Positions 34,279 through 42,814 are shown, numbered from the stretch's first letter. The stretch: DNA of 56,280 nt from DATDEW01 sp046590205 (GCA_046590205.1 JBKJTT010000085.1:1-56280); one strand, 5' to 3'. Notes: generated by a model from the letters alone, not told the origin. Program-made: numbers and translations.

Positions 34279-35373
34279 TTATTTCATCTCAACAACTTCA
34301 TTCGTCAGATCACCAAGTATCTCTATAGAACACGTGACCTTGTCACCAATTTTCAACCACCAGTTGTCATAGATCTTTGAGCCGTTGAGCTCTAAGAAGC
34401 AGCCCGTACCGACCGTGCCGGAGCCGATGACATCACCGGGATAGAGCGTAACACCGTAGCTTGCTCGTTCGATTATTTGTGCGAACGTCCAGGTCATATC
34501 TTTGAGGTTTCCTCGGGATACTTCTGTGTCCCCTACTTTACATGTCATTGTGAGGTCATAGCGGTCGCCTTTATCGCTTGGGATGCGGCGAGATTCCAAT
34601 TCATCTTTTGTCACGAGATACGGTCCGATCGCTGTTGCAAAATCTTTTCCTTTCGCAGGTCCGAGCGAGAGCTTCATCTCCTCCATCTGCAAATAACGCG
34701 CAGACCAGTCGTTCATCACCATATAACCAAAGATATGCTCATCAGCATTTTCTGCTTTGATGTTGCGCCCTTCTTTACCGATAACGATACATGCTTCAAG
34801 CTCGAAGTCAAGCTTCTTCAAATGTTCTGGCATTACTGCCATCGGACCGGGACCAATGACTGACTGATGATTCGTAAAATAGAATACAGGAAACTCATCG
34901 AACTCCTCTATCATCTCCACACCGCGATTGCGTCGCGCTGCCTCAACATGCTGACGGAATGCATACCCATCGCGCATAGATGTAGGGCGCGGGACGGGAG
35001 CGAGAAGTTCTTTATCAGCAGGTACAACTACATTGAGCTTTTCAAGTTCTTCCAGTGATTTTTTGCTGCACCACTCATACACTTCTTTAGCTTTAGTAAT
35101 GACTTCATCGCCCATTGCGAGGAAAGTAATTATCTCTGAAGGGAAACGGTCAAGAGTTACATGGTCATGCTGCATAGCAAACTTATGCACTGCCAATTCC
35201 AAGTCTATTACTCTGTTCAGGAGAATAAACCCAAGTCGTCCTTTCGCTGTATAAGGATGGTTCGGTGGTAAAGTACGAGCAGAGTTTGCTTGTGCTTTTT
35301 TTGACATCTCCAATGCAACTTCTGTTAGCTTCGGTGCAAACTCTATCTTGCCATTATAGGTAACGAATTTCAT
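34279..35373 (-). CDS. Fumarylacetoacetate hydrolase-family protein
   Basis: A 364-residue protein. The FAH-type domain shows FYFTNHQSVIGPG, the metal-binding LDFELEACIVIGKEGRNI (E..E), FGYMVMNDWSAR, GPAKGKDFATAIGPYLV and YPGDVIGSGTVGTGCF. The N-terminal 140 residues fit the FAA_hydrolase N-terminal arm, and the length is close to the branch that cleaves fumarylacetoacetate in tyrosine breakdown. No other tyrosine-degradation genes lie nearby, so the exact substrate is open. There are no bases between its stop and the bamA stop. Confidence 0.85.
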   Translation of the reverse strand: MKFVTYNGKIEFAPKLTEVALEMSKKAQANSARTLPPNHPYTAKGRLGFILLNRVIDLELAVHKFAMQHDHVTLDRFPSEIITFLAMGDEVITKAKEVYEWCSKKSLEELEKLNVVVPADKELLAPVPRPTSMRDGYAFRQHVEAARRNRGVEMIEEFDEFPVFYFTNHQSVIGPGPMAVMPEHLKKLDFELEACIVIGKEGRNIKAENADEHIFGYMVMNDWSARYLQMEEMKLSLGPAKGKDFATAIGPYLVTKDELESRRIPSDKGDRYDLTMTCKVGDTEVSRGNLKDMTWTFAQIIERASYGVTLYPGDVIGSGTVGTGCFLELNGSKIYDNWWLKIGDKVTCSIEILGDLTNEVVEMK

Positions 35374-35386
35374 ATTTTATCTAAAT

Positions 35387-35414
35387 AAAAAGGACGCCTT
35401 TTCAAGCGTCCTTT
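35387..35414 (-). terminator. Terminator of the DUF4412-like lipoprotein gene
   Basis: A 9-bp stem (35389-35397 with 35406-35414) is followed on the minus strand by TTTTTATTT. It separates this gene from the FAH-family gene. Confidence 0.85.
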
Positions 35415-35438
35415 GTAACAATCAGTACGAAGAGAGAA

Positions 35439-36122
35439 TTACATCGCTGACATCTTAATATCTGCCGGGACTTCAAAGACGCTTGCCGGTGGCGTGGTCT
35501 CTTCGATCTTCGTCATTTGCATATTCATCATCTTTCCCATTTCCATCTTGACGGGGAAATTATTCCATACCCAGAATTTACCCTTCATATCCGGCTGTGG
35601 CGGAGCACCTGCACCTTGCGGCTGTTTCGGTGCATTTGCATTTGGGTCAATTTCATAAACGATACACTCTCTGCCGTTGATCGTCTCTTTACCGATCTCT
35701 TTTACACCTTTTGCTTTGAGTTCTTCAGGGGTCATATTCGCAAAGTTCATATCGTCTGGCTTTGCTTTCATTGACTGACCTGTCTTCTTGATCATATCAA
35801 GAACGTATGTCATGCTGTCTTTTGTGATATTGACCTGATGCATCTTCTGCCCCATCATTTCTCCTGAGGTCTCATTCATCGTCTTGTTACCCCAATCATC
35901 AAAAGCCATCTTGATCTGGACCTTCTGCCCCATCATCTCCATGGTACCTTCGGCGATACCGGCTTTCATCTTGAACTTTGAACCTGCTGGAGCACCTGCA
36001 GTTTGTGTCCCGGTTGCATTTTTGGTAGAATCAGCAGTGCCCGGTGCGTCAGACTTCCCGCCGCAGGAAGTAAGGTTAACCACTAACAATGCAAAAAGTA
36101 TAGGTATAAATGTTTTTTTCAT
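35439..36122 (-). CDS. Lipoprotein with a DUF4412-like domain
   Basis: A 227-residue protein from the ATG at 36122, chosen because it opens a lipoprotein signal (MKKTFIPILFALLVVNLTSC). Repeated Met- and Gly-rich beta strands follow (EGTMEMMGQKVQIKMAFDDWG, then GEMMGQKMHQVNITKDSMTYVLD and KGKFWVWNNFPVKMEM), which match the DUF4412 pattern of lipid-carrier-like periplasmic proteins. The high Met content is notable and could suggest metal binding; that is inference. The gene is the last of a three-gene run behind the protease. Confidence 0.7.
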   Translation of the reverse strand: MKKTFIPILFALLVVNLTSCGGKSDAPGTADSTKNATGTQTAGAPAGSKFKMKAGIAEGTMEMMGQKVQIKMAFDDWGNKTMNETSGEMMGQKMHQVNITKDSMTYVLDMIKKTGQSMKAKPDDMNFANMTPEELKAKGVKEIGKETINGRECIVYEIDPNANAPKQPQGAGAPPQPDMKGKFWVWNNFPVKMEMGKMMNMQMTKIEETTPPASVFEVPADIKMSAM

Positions 36123-36141
36123 AATAGTATTTAATAAAAAA

Positions 36142-36456
36142 TTAACGCGCAATGACCTCTCCCACAACCTCTATAATAACTGGAAAGCTATTAACAGAAG
36201 AGGGAATCTCTTTTTTAATCGTTAGATTGAGGGAGCTAACAAACACTTTGATACATGGTTTATTATTGTGCAATCCCTCACCTGTACCGACCACTCCTTT
36301 AACTTTCATCCAAGACTCTGAATGTTTCGTCAATATGTCTTTTATGGTCACTGCCTTTTTAGGAAATGTTTTTGTACTGTCCCTTTTCAACTGTTCAGAC
36401 CGCATTTCCCCTGTTGTGAAGAGTAATAACGTGATTGATATGAAAAGAGGTAGCAT
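36142..36456 (-). CDS. Small secreted protein related to the N-domain of the adjacent protease
   Basis: A 104-residue protein with a signal peptide (MLPLFISITLLLFTTG). Its body, with TIKDILTKHSESWMKVKGVVGTGEG, KPCIKVFVSS and VNSFPVIIEVVGEVIAR, matches the segment DKYNDELMSIPNVIGTGIG of the next-upstream protease, which has the same GVVGTG-type turn, IKVFV-like strand and IE-V-G end. The stand-alone domain may be an inhibitor, chaperone or partner of the protease; this is inference. It follows the protease gene after a terminator. Confidence 0.65.
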   Translation of the reverse strand: MLPLFISITLLLFTTGEMRSEQLKRDSTKTFPKKAVTIKDILTKHSESWMKVKGVVGTGEGLHNNKPCIKVFVSSLNLTIKKEIPSSVNSFPVIIEVVGEVIAR

Positions 36457-36461
36457 AGATT

Positions 36462-36492
36462 AAAAAAGGGGACAACTTTGATGTTTGTCCCC
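36462..36492 (-). terminator. Terminator of the trypsin-like protease gene
   Basis: An 8-bp stem (36468-36475 with 36485-36492) is followed on the minus strand by TTTTTTAA. It lies 25 bases after the protease stop and just before the small secreted protein gene. Confidence 0.75.
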
Positions 36493-36516
36493 CGTACTAA
36501 ACAAAATGACAGGTTC

Positions 36517-37542
36517 TTAGTTCGGTACTACCGTCACACCGAATGTATTTAATACCGTATTGATGTCATTCGCAAATGTGCCTGTGTTGCCTCCTGCAAA
36601 TAGAAGACCAACTGGATTATTGTTGCTCTCATCTACAATCAGAGAGCCAGAGTCACCTGCGGCACTGAATCCTCCGGGGGTGATGAAAACCTGATTAACA
36701 AAGCCAGCCGAACTTTTTGAGTATCTTACTACAACTGTAACGTTAATAGCTGTAACTATCCCTTGAGTTAATCCTGTTGTTCTACCGACTTTCTTTACTG
36801 CCTGATTAAGAAATGCGTTCATAGGTGTAGCAGTGGGGGTATATGCATTTCCGAGAGCCATTTGGCTTGTAAAACCAGGAGCGGTGAACTCTGCTATTGC
36901 AGCGTCAATAGTATTTGTAGCTGTTCTACGCATAATAATAGGAGTAAAGTTAGAGAGCTTTGCAACCTGACCAGACACACCGCAATTATTCTCAATTCGA
37001 CCGGGTTGATCAATGCGTTCACCCAATGCAGCTTTGTTCTCACGTGCAAGAACGTGGTTATTACTTAAGATATATGTTTTACCATTTATATCTTTAACGA
37101 CGCATCCTAGCGTACCAGCAGCACACTCTTTGTCATTACCTATGCTCACACCACTCCAGATTGGAGCACGGTATGTTCCTGTATAAACAGCAAGAGCTTT
37201 TACATATCCAACAGGTTCAATGTGTGTTCTATACCCCCCAACGATACCAGGATACCCTTGTGTGCCAAACCCTTCACCTGTGAATAAATAGATGACGGGT
37301 GTGCCATTCTCATCAGCACCGATGCCGGTACCAATAACATTCGGAATAGACATCAACTCATCATTATACTTATCTTGTACTTCGATAGCTTTTGCTATCT
37401 CTGCCTGATCGATCTTCAACGAACTTTGTGCACTTTCGGGAGAGTATGACTCCGGAGTACATCCGGTAAAAACACCAGATGTGAAAACGAGAATAAATGA
37501 AAGGGATACTAACCATTTCATATGGTTTCTAACAGATAACAT
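36517..37542 (-). CDS. Secreted trypsin-like serine protease, lipoprotein
   Basis: A 341-residue protein from the ATG at 37542, which has a Shine-Dalgarno-like AGAGG 6-7 bases upstream. A lipoprotein signal ends in VFTGC (Cys28). An N-terminal module of about 90 residues contains ELMSIPNVIGTGIG. The chymotrypsin-like domain has His163 in SNNHVLA, Asp213 in DAAIAEF and Ser298 in AAGDSGSLI, a complete triad. Several Cys may form disulfides. The N-terminal module resembles the stand-alone small protein encoded downstream. Substrate unknown. A well-matched promoter lies upstream. Confidence 0.85.
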   Translation of the reverse strand: MLSVRNHMKWLVSLSFILVFTSGVFTGCTPESYSPESAQSSLKIDQAEIAKAIEVQDKYNDELMSIPNVIGTGIGADENGTPVIYLFTGEGFGTQGYPGIVGGYRTHIEPVGYVKALAVYTGTYRAPIWSGVSIGNDKECAAGTLGCVVKDINGKTYILSNNHVLARENKAALGERIDQPGRIENNCGVSGQVAKLSNFTPIIMRRTATNTIDAAIAEFTAPGFTSQMALGNAYTPTATPMNAFLNQAVKKVGRTTGLTQGIVTAINVTVVVRYSKSSAGFVNQVFITPGGFSAAGDSGSLIVDESNNNPVGLLFAGGNTGTFANDINTVLNTFGVTVVPN

Positions 37543-37589
37543 ATTTATACCTCTTTTATGATTATGATAAAATTGCGATAGTTGGGATA

Positions 37590-37621
37590 CAAATATACAA
37601 CATTTATCAAGAAAATACAAA
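37590..37621 (-). promoter_or_regulatory. Bacteroidota-type promoter of the protease gene
   Basis: On the minus strand, TTTG (37618-37621) and TATATTTG (37590-37597) are separated by exactly 20 bases, a full match to the TTTG-N19-21-TAnnTTTG consensus. It lies 48 bases before the protease start and is the best promoter in the window. Confidence 0.75.
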
Positions 37622-37635
37622 TGAATTTTTAATTC

Positions 37636-38058
37636 TCACCGTAACCCAATTGTTTGAAGTGCCTTATCATCGCTGATAATCACATAGCTCAGCACTTCTT
37701 TTGACATGATTGTCCTCTCTGTATGGGAAAGTAGGTCATACCCTCGCCACATTTGATTTGCTCCAAGGAAGCTATCACCTCCGGTAACTGCAATAGACTG
37801 CAGATAAAAGCGATATTTTAGTCCTTCTGTTGTCTTAACCTCTATTTTCAGCTTCTCGGTAACAGGTAATCGGTACACTTTTCCGTCAGCATCTACGACC
37901 GGGATCTCAATTGGTTTTGCACCCTCGAACTTCCAACGAAGTGAATCTGCGCCAAACCGCTTGGTCTCGGCTTCATTCGGGAGACGGTAATTATAGGTTG
38001 TGGCACAAGAGATAAGAAAAACAAGGGAAATTATCCCTGCTAATAGTAGTGTTTTCAT
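37636..38058 (-). CDS. Small lipoprotein, unknown function
   Basis: A 140-residue protein from the ATG at 38058, where the lipoprotein signal MKTLLLAGIISLVFLISC begins; the first codons overlap the 5' region of the divergent E1 gene. The remaining 120 residues are mainly beta, without a recognised motif (KPIEIPVVDADGKVYRLPVTEKLKI, then GYDLLSHTERTIMSKEVLSYVII). No function can be named. Confidence 0.7.
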   Translation of the reverse strand: MKTLLLAGIISLVFLISCATTYNYRLPNEAETKRFGADSLRWKFEGAKPIEIPVVDADGKVYRLPVTEKLKIEVKTTEGLKYRFYLQSIAVTGGDSFLGANQMWRGYDLLSHTERTIMSKEVLSYVIISDDKALQTIGLR

Positions 38059-38099
38059 GCGCTGTTGTACTCGGAAATAACGGCTACCATAACAACCAA

Positions 38100-40115
38100 A
38101 TGGCAAAAAAGAAAACTATAGATTTGAACTGGCTAAACGTTGCGCGAACCGTCCTCACCTCGCGGGCGATAGATACGATCGAAGAGACAGAACTTGTCCC
38201 GCAAGGACTGGTCACGTATCAGTTCTCGGCTCGCGGACATGATATGATCCAGTCAATTCTCTCCGTGTTAATTAACCATCCTCACGACGGCGCAACGGTC
38301 TATTACCGTTCACGTCCATTCGTTCTAGGTCAAGGTTTGACACCGGAAGAATCAATGGCTGCTTCGATGGCACGTTCGGGCGGCATTCATGGCGGACGCG
38401 ATATTGGTGTTGTTCATTTTCTTCGCTCTCGTGGCAAGTCAACTGTTCTTCCAGCATCTGGTGATGTCGGCGCACAGTACTCGCCTGCTATTGGTTGGGC
38501 ACAGGCAGTACAATACTATACGAATGTATTAAAGGACGATTCATATAAGGGCGCTATTGCAGTTGCACTTGGCGGAGACGGCTCGACTGCAGCAAATGGT
38601 TTTTGGGCTGCGCTCAATGTTGCGACAACACAGAAGCTCCCTCTTCTTTTCTTCATCGAAGATAATGGATACGGTATCTCCGTAACAAGTGATTACCAAA
38701 CGCCTGGTCAAAACATCGCGAAGAATCTTGCATCATTTACAAATTTGAAAGTGTATGATTGTGACGGCACCGAACCTGAAGAAGCAGCGGAAAATATCGA
38801 AGATGCTGTATCGTATGTGCGAGAGTGGAAAGGTCCTGCACTTATTCGTTTGAAGATACCGCGTCTATCGGGTCATTCATTCGTTGATACACAAAGTTAT
38901 AAAGGCGAAGCATTACTCAAGAAAGAACGGGCTAACGACCCTCTCCCTAAACTTGAAAAGTATATAACGAAGCATCTCATCTCAAAGAAAGAATGGGATG
39001 CGCTTGTCGAAGAAGTAAAGAACGATGTAGAAGCCGCGCGAGATAGAGCTATTGCTTCTCCTGACCCCGACCCTGCAACAGTGCTGGAGCATACCTTCTC
39101 GGACGAACAACCTAATATCATTACGACAAAAGATGAAGGTGTCCGCATGAATTTGCAGGATGCTGTTCGCAAGACGCTTGAAGTTGAGCTTGCTAATAAT
39201 AATAATCTACTTATCTTCGGAGAAGATGTCGGTGCAAAAGGCGGCGTACATGGTGCGACTGTTGATTTACAAGTGAAGTTCGGTAAACATAGAGTCTTTG
39301 ATACATCGCTTTCGGAAGAAGGCATTATTGGTCGCGCAGTTGGAATGGCATTTGCCGGGCTTGTCCCTGTGCCGGAAATTCAATTCCGCAAATATGCCGA
39401 CCCTGCAACAGAGCAGATAAATGATATTGGCACAGTCCGTTGGAGAACAAAGTCACAGTTCTTCGCGCCGATGGTCGTTCGAATCCCTGTTGGGTTTGCG
39501 AAAAAGACGGGCGATCCGTGGCATTCGGTATCAGGTGAAGCGGCATTTGCACACCAGATAGGTTGGCGCATTGCTTTCCCGTCGAATGCAGAGGATGCTG
39601 TTGGTCTCTTACGCACAGCACTTCGCTCAAGTGACCCGACGTTCTTTTTTGAGCATCGCGCACTACTTGATACACCACCAGGACGTGCAAATTATCCCGG
39701 TGATGAATTCATGGTGCCGTTCGGAAAAGCGAACATCATTCAGGCAGGTACTGATGTTACTGTCGTTGCTTGGGGCGCAATGGTTGACCGCGTGAAGCAG
39801 GCAGTAGAGAGCATTAATGCATCTATCGAGATCATTGACCTCCGTACTATTGTGCCCTGGGATAAAGAGGCAGTGCTTGAATCAGTTAAGAAAACGAACA
39901 AAGTTCTTATCGTCTGCGAAGATAATTCAACTGCAAACTTTGCGGCAGAGATCGGAGCTATTATTTCGCAGGAAGCATTCGAGTACCTCGATGCACCGGT
40001 TGAGCGTCTTTCTACGAATGATATTCCTATCCCATACAATATGGGACTCATGAATGCAGTACTCCCGACTGTTGAGCGCATTGCATCTTCAATTCAACAA
40101 CTTGTTAACTACTAA
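38100..40115 (+). CDS. Branched-chain 2-oxoacid dehydrogenase E1, alpha and beta fused
   Basis: A 671-residue thiamine-diphosphate enzyme from the ATG at 38100. The N-terminal 330 residues are E1 alpha (YYRSRPFVLGQGL, GDGSTAANGFWAALNVATTQ, the TPP motif, and FIEDNGYGIS). The C-terminal 320 residues are E1 beta (ILIFGEDVGAKGGVHGAT, EEGIIGRAVGMAFAG, EIQFRKYADPATEQINDIG, the transketolase C-domain). It decarboxylates 2-oxo acids from valine, leucine and isoleucine and acylates E2. No E2 or E3 gene is next to it. The fused arrangement is typical of Bacteroidota-group bacteria; a pyruvate substrate is an alternative. Confidence 0.9.
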   Translation: MAKKKTIDLNWLNVARTVLTSRAIDTIEETELVPQGLVTYQFSARGHDMIQSILSVLINHPHDGATVYYRSRPFVLGQGLTPEESMAASMARSGGIHGGRDIGVVHFLRSRGKSTVLPASGDVGAQYSPAIGWAQAVQYYTNVLKDDSYKGAIAVALGGDGSTAANGFWAALNVATTQKLPLLFFIEDNGYGISVTSDYQTPGQNIAKNLASFTNLKVYDCDGTEPEEAAENIEDAVSYVREWKGPALIRLKIPRLSGHSFVDTQSYKGEALLKKERANDPLPKLEKYITKHLISKKEWDALVEEVKNDVEAARDRAIASPDPDPATVLEHTFSDEQPNIITTKDEGVRMNLQDAVRKTLEVELANNNNLLIFGEDVGAKGGVHGATVDLQVKFGKHRVFDTSLSEEGIIGRAVGMAFAGLVPVPEIQFRKYADPATEQINDIGTVRWRTKSQFFAPMVVRIPVGFAKKTGDPWHSVSGEAAFAHQIGWRIAFPSNAEDAVGLLRTALRSSDPTFFFEHRALLDTPPGRANYPGDEFMVPFGKANIIQAGTDVTVVAWGAMVDRVKQAVESINASIEIIDLRTIVPWDKEAVLESVKKTNKVLIVCEDNSTANFAAEIGAIISQEAFEYLDAPVERLSTNDIPIPYNMGLMNAVLPTVERIASSIQQLVNY

Positions 40116-40118
40116 ACC

Positions 40119-40658
40119 ATGCATACTCTCATTCCTGTACATCAAGTACAGGACATTCCACCGACATATTGTGATACACCGATAGGTGACTTGCTTGAGT
40201 ATCATAACCTCGCACGTCCGTTTGAAGTCTATCCGGACGCAAAGTTGCTTATCGGTATGTGTATGGATAACCGTAAGCACATGACGATGCCGGACAATTT
40301 TGCATATATCATCCGTACTGCAGGTGCAAATTTGCGCTACAGTGAATTTAAAATATCATTTGCTATTTCCGTTGGAGGTATTAGACATATTGCGCTCATT
40401 GGTCATACCAACTGTGGGATGGTTGGCCTGCACAATCGCAAAGAGCAGTTCATTCAAGGGCTTGTTGATGCTGCAGGTTGGTCGCCCCAGAAAGCTGAAG
40501 ATCACTTCAATCAGTTCGCACCGATGTTTGAGATAAGCAATGAAACAGACTTCGTCGCCTCCGAAGCCATCCGACTACGACTCCGCTACCCACACATTAT
40601 AGTAGCACCAATGATCTACAAAGTAGAAGATAATAATTTGTATTTGATACAGGAGTGA
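40119..40658 (+). CDS. Beta-carbonic anhydrase
   Basis: A 179-residue protein 3 bases after E1. The zinc motif CMDNR has Cys48 and the Asp50-Arg52 dyad; the second motif HTNCG has His96 and Cys99. This is the C-x-D-x-R / H-x-x-C set of beta-carbonic anhydrases. It interconverts CO2 and bicarbonate. The length is short but in range. Its position after an oxoacid decarboxylase may be co-expression or chance. Confidence 0.85.
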   Translation: MHTLIPVHQVQDIPPTYCDTPIGDLLEYHNLARPFEVYPDAKLLIGMCMDNRKHMTMPDNFAYIIRTAGANLRYSEFKISFAISVGGIRHIALIGHTNCGMVGLHNRKEQFIQGLVDAAGWSPQKAEDHFNQFAPMFEISNETDFVASEAIRLRLRYPHIIVAPMIYKVEDNNLYLIQE

Positions 40659-40673
40659 TCGAGCTGTAGTATT

Positions 40674-40728
40674 GTTGCAATTATACTAATATAGTTGCAA
40701 TTTTAATAAAAAATAGAATGTTAGTATA
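40674..40728 (+). promoter_or_regulatory. Operator-like repeats upstream of the toxin-antitoxin genes
   Basis: Two exact GTTGCAATT repeats (40674-40682 and 40694-40702) are 20 bases apart, two helical turns. TATACTAA (40682-40689) and its inverse TTAGTATA (40721-40728) form an 8-bp inverted repeat. Both lie 3-57 bases before the antitoxin start, where MazE-type antitoxins usually bind to repress their operon. Confidence 0.5.
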
Positions 40729-40730
40729 TC

Positions 40731-41048
40731 ATGCAAAAAAGAAGCGTTGGCAGACCCCGTAAATACTCCGAATACGTTTGGTTCGGGATGAAGATCTCCC
40801 TTGAAGATAGAGAGGTGATTCGTCGTGTATCTCGTAAACAGGGCACATCAGCATCAGAGACCGTAATGAGTCTCATAAAAAATGCTGACCAAGGAACAAA
40901 GTCCTCAAAAATCACTGCCTCAGATATTGGCAAAATGCCCCTAAAGCAACGGTCTGAATACCTAAAAAAAGTGGCAATGAGTGCTGCTGTGTTTTATCAA
41001 GACAATGCCGAAGAAATCTGGGATGTGAACGAAGACATTATTGAGTAA
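40731..41048 (+). CDS. Antitoxin of a MazF-type toxin-antitoxin pair
   Basis: A 105-residue basic protein starting RSVGRPRKY, an AT-hook-like element, then KISLEDREVIRRVSRKQGTSASETVMSLIK, which resembles a ribbon-helix-helix or short helical DNA-binding unit. The C-terminal half (FYQDNAEEIWDVNEDIIE) is acidic and probably binds the toxin. It overlaps the toxin region and lies just downstream of operator-like repeats. It is not homologous at sight to MazE, so the assignment rests on position. Confidence 0.7.
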   Translation: MQKRSVGRPRKYSEYVWFGMKISLEDREVIRRVSRKQGTSASETVMSLIKNADQGTKSSKITASDIGKMPLKQRSEYLKKVAMSAAVFYQDNAEEIWDVNEDIIE

Positions 41049-41049
41049 C

Positions 41050-41406
41050 ATGTCAAAACCAAATAATCCGAAGCGAGGTGAGATATGGTATGTGACGTTT
41101 GACCCAACAGTTGGTGCTGAAATTCAGAAGAATCGTCCAGCTATTATTGTCTCAATCCCCGAATTGAATGCACTCCCTCTTCGTATAGTGGTACCTATAA
41201 CAGAATACAAAGATAAACACGAGGAGTTCTTCTGGTATATTAAACTACCTCCAACAAAACTCAATGGGTTGAAGAAACAAAGCAGTGCAAATGCTCTTCA
41301 ATGCAAATCAGTATCCATAAACCGATTCACGAAAAAAATCGGTGTAATTACGAAAGAGCAACTACTCCAAATTACTGAAAGTATCAGTGAGTGTATAGGT
41401 ATTTAG
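41050..41406 (+). CDS. MazF/PemK-family toxin
   Basis: A 118-residue protein from the ATG at 41050, 1 base after the antitoxin stop. The PemK/MazF signature is present: KRGEIWYVTFDPTVGAEIQKNRPAIIVS at the start and SVSINRFTKKIGVITKEQL near the end. These are sequence-specific ribosome-independent mRNA endonucleases, held in check by the antitoxin. It is complete. It is the only toxin-antitoxin pair in the window. Confidence 0.92.
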   Translation: MSKPNNPKRGEIWYVTFDPTVGAEIQKNRPAIIVSIPELNALPLRIVVPITEYKDKHEEFFWYIKLPPTKLNGLKKQSSANALQCKSVSINRFTKKIGVITKEQLLQITESISECIGI

Positions 41407-41407
41407 C

Positions 41408-42478
41408 TTACTGCCTAAAATCCATCCCACCCTTTAGCGTTAGGATGAACTCTGTGAGGAGGTTCACGCAGTGATCGAGGTCGTTCAAGTCAAGCACTTC
41501 TACTGATGAATGCAGGTAGCGTGTTGCCGGAGAAACTACATTGATAGGGATGCCCGAGCGCTGTTGGCTTATTGGGTCAGCATCGGTTGATGTATGTCCG
41601 TTATCAACTTCTATTTGATACGGGATATTTTTTTCCTTCGCAACAGAGACCATGAGGTCGCTTATCTTGCGGTTATTACGGATACCGCGTGAGATGACTG
41701 CACCCTTCGAGACATCAACCTGTCCCCACAACTCTTTCGAGATTCCCGGAGAGTCAGTCGAGGGAGTAACATCAAGTGCGATAGCAAGTGTCGGGTTCGC
41801 ATGATAGCCTGCCTGCCCTGCGCCCCATACACCTGTCTCTTCTTGCACGGAGCTAACACCATAGACCGTTGCCTTCAGCTCTGCGCGGCGAGCATGAAGA
41901 TTCTTCATGACTTCGGCTACGATATAGATACCGATTCGATTATCAAAGCAGCGAGCAGTTGCTTTTGTATCGATAAGGCGCTCATACCCTTCGCCATAGA
42001 TAGCAACATCACCGATAGCGACATACTTCTCTGCTTCTTCTTTATCCTTCGCGCCAATGTCGATCCAAATATCTGAGTATGTTATCTTCTTCCCGCCGTC
42101 ATCTGACTTTGTCTGGTGCGGAGCCGTCTTACCGACAACACCTGTAACCACATTGCCTGTCACTGAAGAGAAGATACGAATACGATGGGATGGAAGTATC
42201 GCAGGGTCAACGCCGCCGACCCGCGAGACATAGAGAAAGCCATCGCCGGAGATATAACGAATGATAAGCCCTATCTCGTCAGCATGACCGACGATAAGCA
42301 CGGAAATATCATCTGTTCCTTTGATGGTAGAAATGTTATTGCCGTGCGGCGTAACCTCGATGGAATCAACCGATGATTCTACCTCGGCGCGCCAAAGCTT
42401 CTGGACGTTCTCCTCGTAGTTCGATACACCCGGAGTCTCGATCAGCTTTTGTAAAAATTGCTCTTGTGATTGTGTCAT
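41408..42478 (-). CDS. M42-family aminopeptidase
   Basis: A 356-residue metallopeptidase. Metal-binding segments are GHADEIGLII (His and Asp), the ARCFDNRIGIYI region, VSSVQEETGVWGAG with the catalytic Glu pair, and the C-terminal GHTSTDADPISQQ. The enzyme forms large multimers and trims peptides from the N-terminus. It is encoded convergently with the toxin, 1 base between stops. It is close to the usual length of M42 proteins (about 350). Confidence 0.93.
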   Translation of the reverse strand: MTQSQEQFLQKLIETPGVSNYEENVQKLWRAEVESSVDSIEVTPHGNNISTIKGTDDISVLIVGHADEIGLIIRYISGDGFLYVSRVGGVDPAILPSHRIRIFSSVTGNVVTGVVGKTAPHQTKSDDGGKKITYSDIWIDIGAKDKEEAEKYVAIGDVAIYGEGYERLIDTKATARCFDNRIGIYIVAEVMKNLHARRAELKATVYGVSSVQEETGVWGAGQAGYHANPTLAIALDVTPSTDSPGISKELWGQVDVSKGAVISRGIRNNRKISDLMVSVAKEKNIPYQIEVDNGHTSTDADPISQQRSGIPINVVSPATRYLHSSVEVLDLNDLDHCVNLLTEFILTLKGGMDFRQ

Positions 42479-42583
42479 GTTCTATGGTAAAAATCGAATG
42501 GTAAACTAACGGTATTTCGGAAGGTTAGTTTCGGGAGTTTTGACTGCATAGTATAGGGTGGCTCCTACATTCAAAAATTGCTG

Positions 42584-42636
42584 CAACTTTCCCTTGTAAC
42601 TCCTATATAAATCAACAGTATAACTGTGCACTCCCA
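42584..42636. repeat. Copy B of a dispersed intergenic repeat block
   Basis: Ungapped similarity to 18121-18174 (35 of 53 positions); the two ends of the block are the conserved parts. It lies inside the region upstream of the M42 peptidase. Confidence 0.5.
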
Positions 42637-42814
42637 CACCCACCTTCCTCCACCAATAAGGAGTTCTCGGCAATCTTGTCATACTCAACGAACCTGCAGT
42701 AAAAGTGAAAAATCTCAAATCGGTCAGCAATGGGAAATGGTACTCTGGTGTAGGAAAGCAGAAAAAGGACCTCTTAAGTGTAAGCTTTCAGCTTGATGCT
42801 TAAAGTTTGGACTG

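Noticed and set aside
34270..34285. Overlap conflict between bamA and the FAH-family gene
   Set aside because: Both stop codons are clear and abut without overlap; this is just tight convergent packing.
42506..42730. A 74-codon frame as a protein gene
   Set aside because: It has no good start or homology, overlaps the repeat block, and shares only repeat-derived similarity with 18.1 kb.
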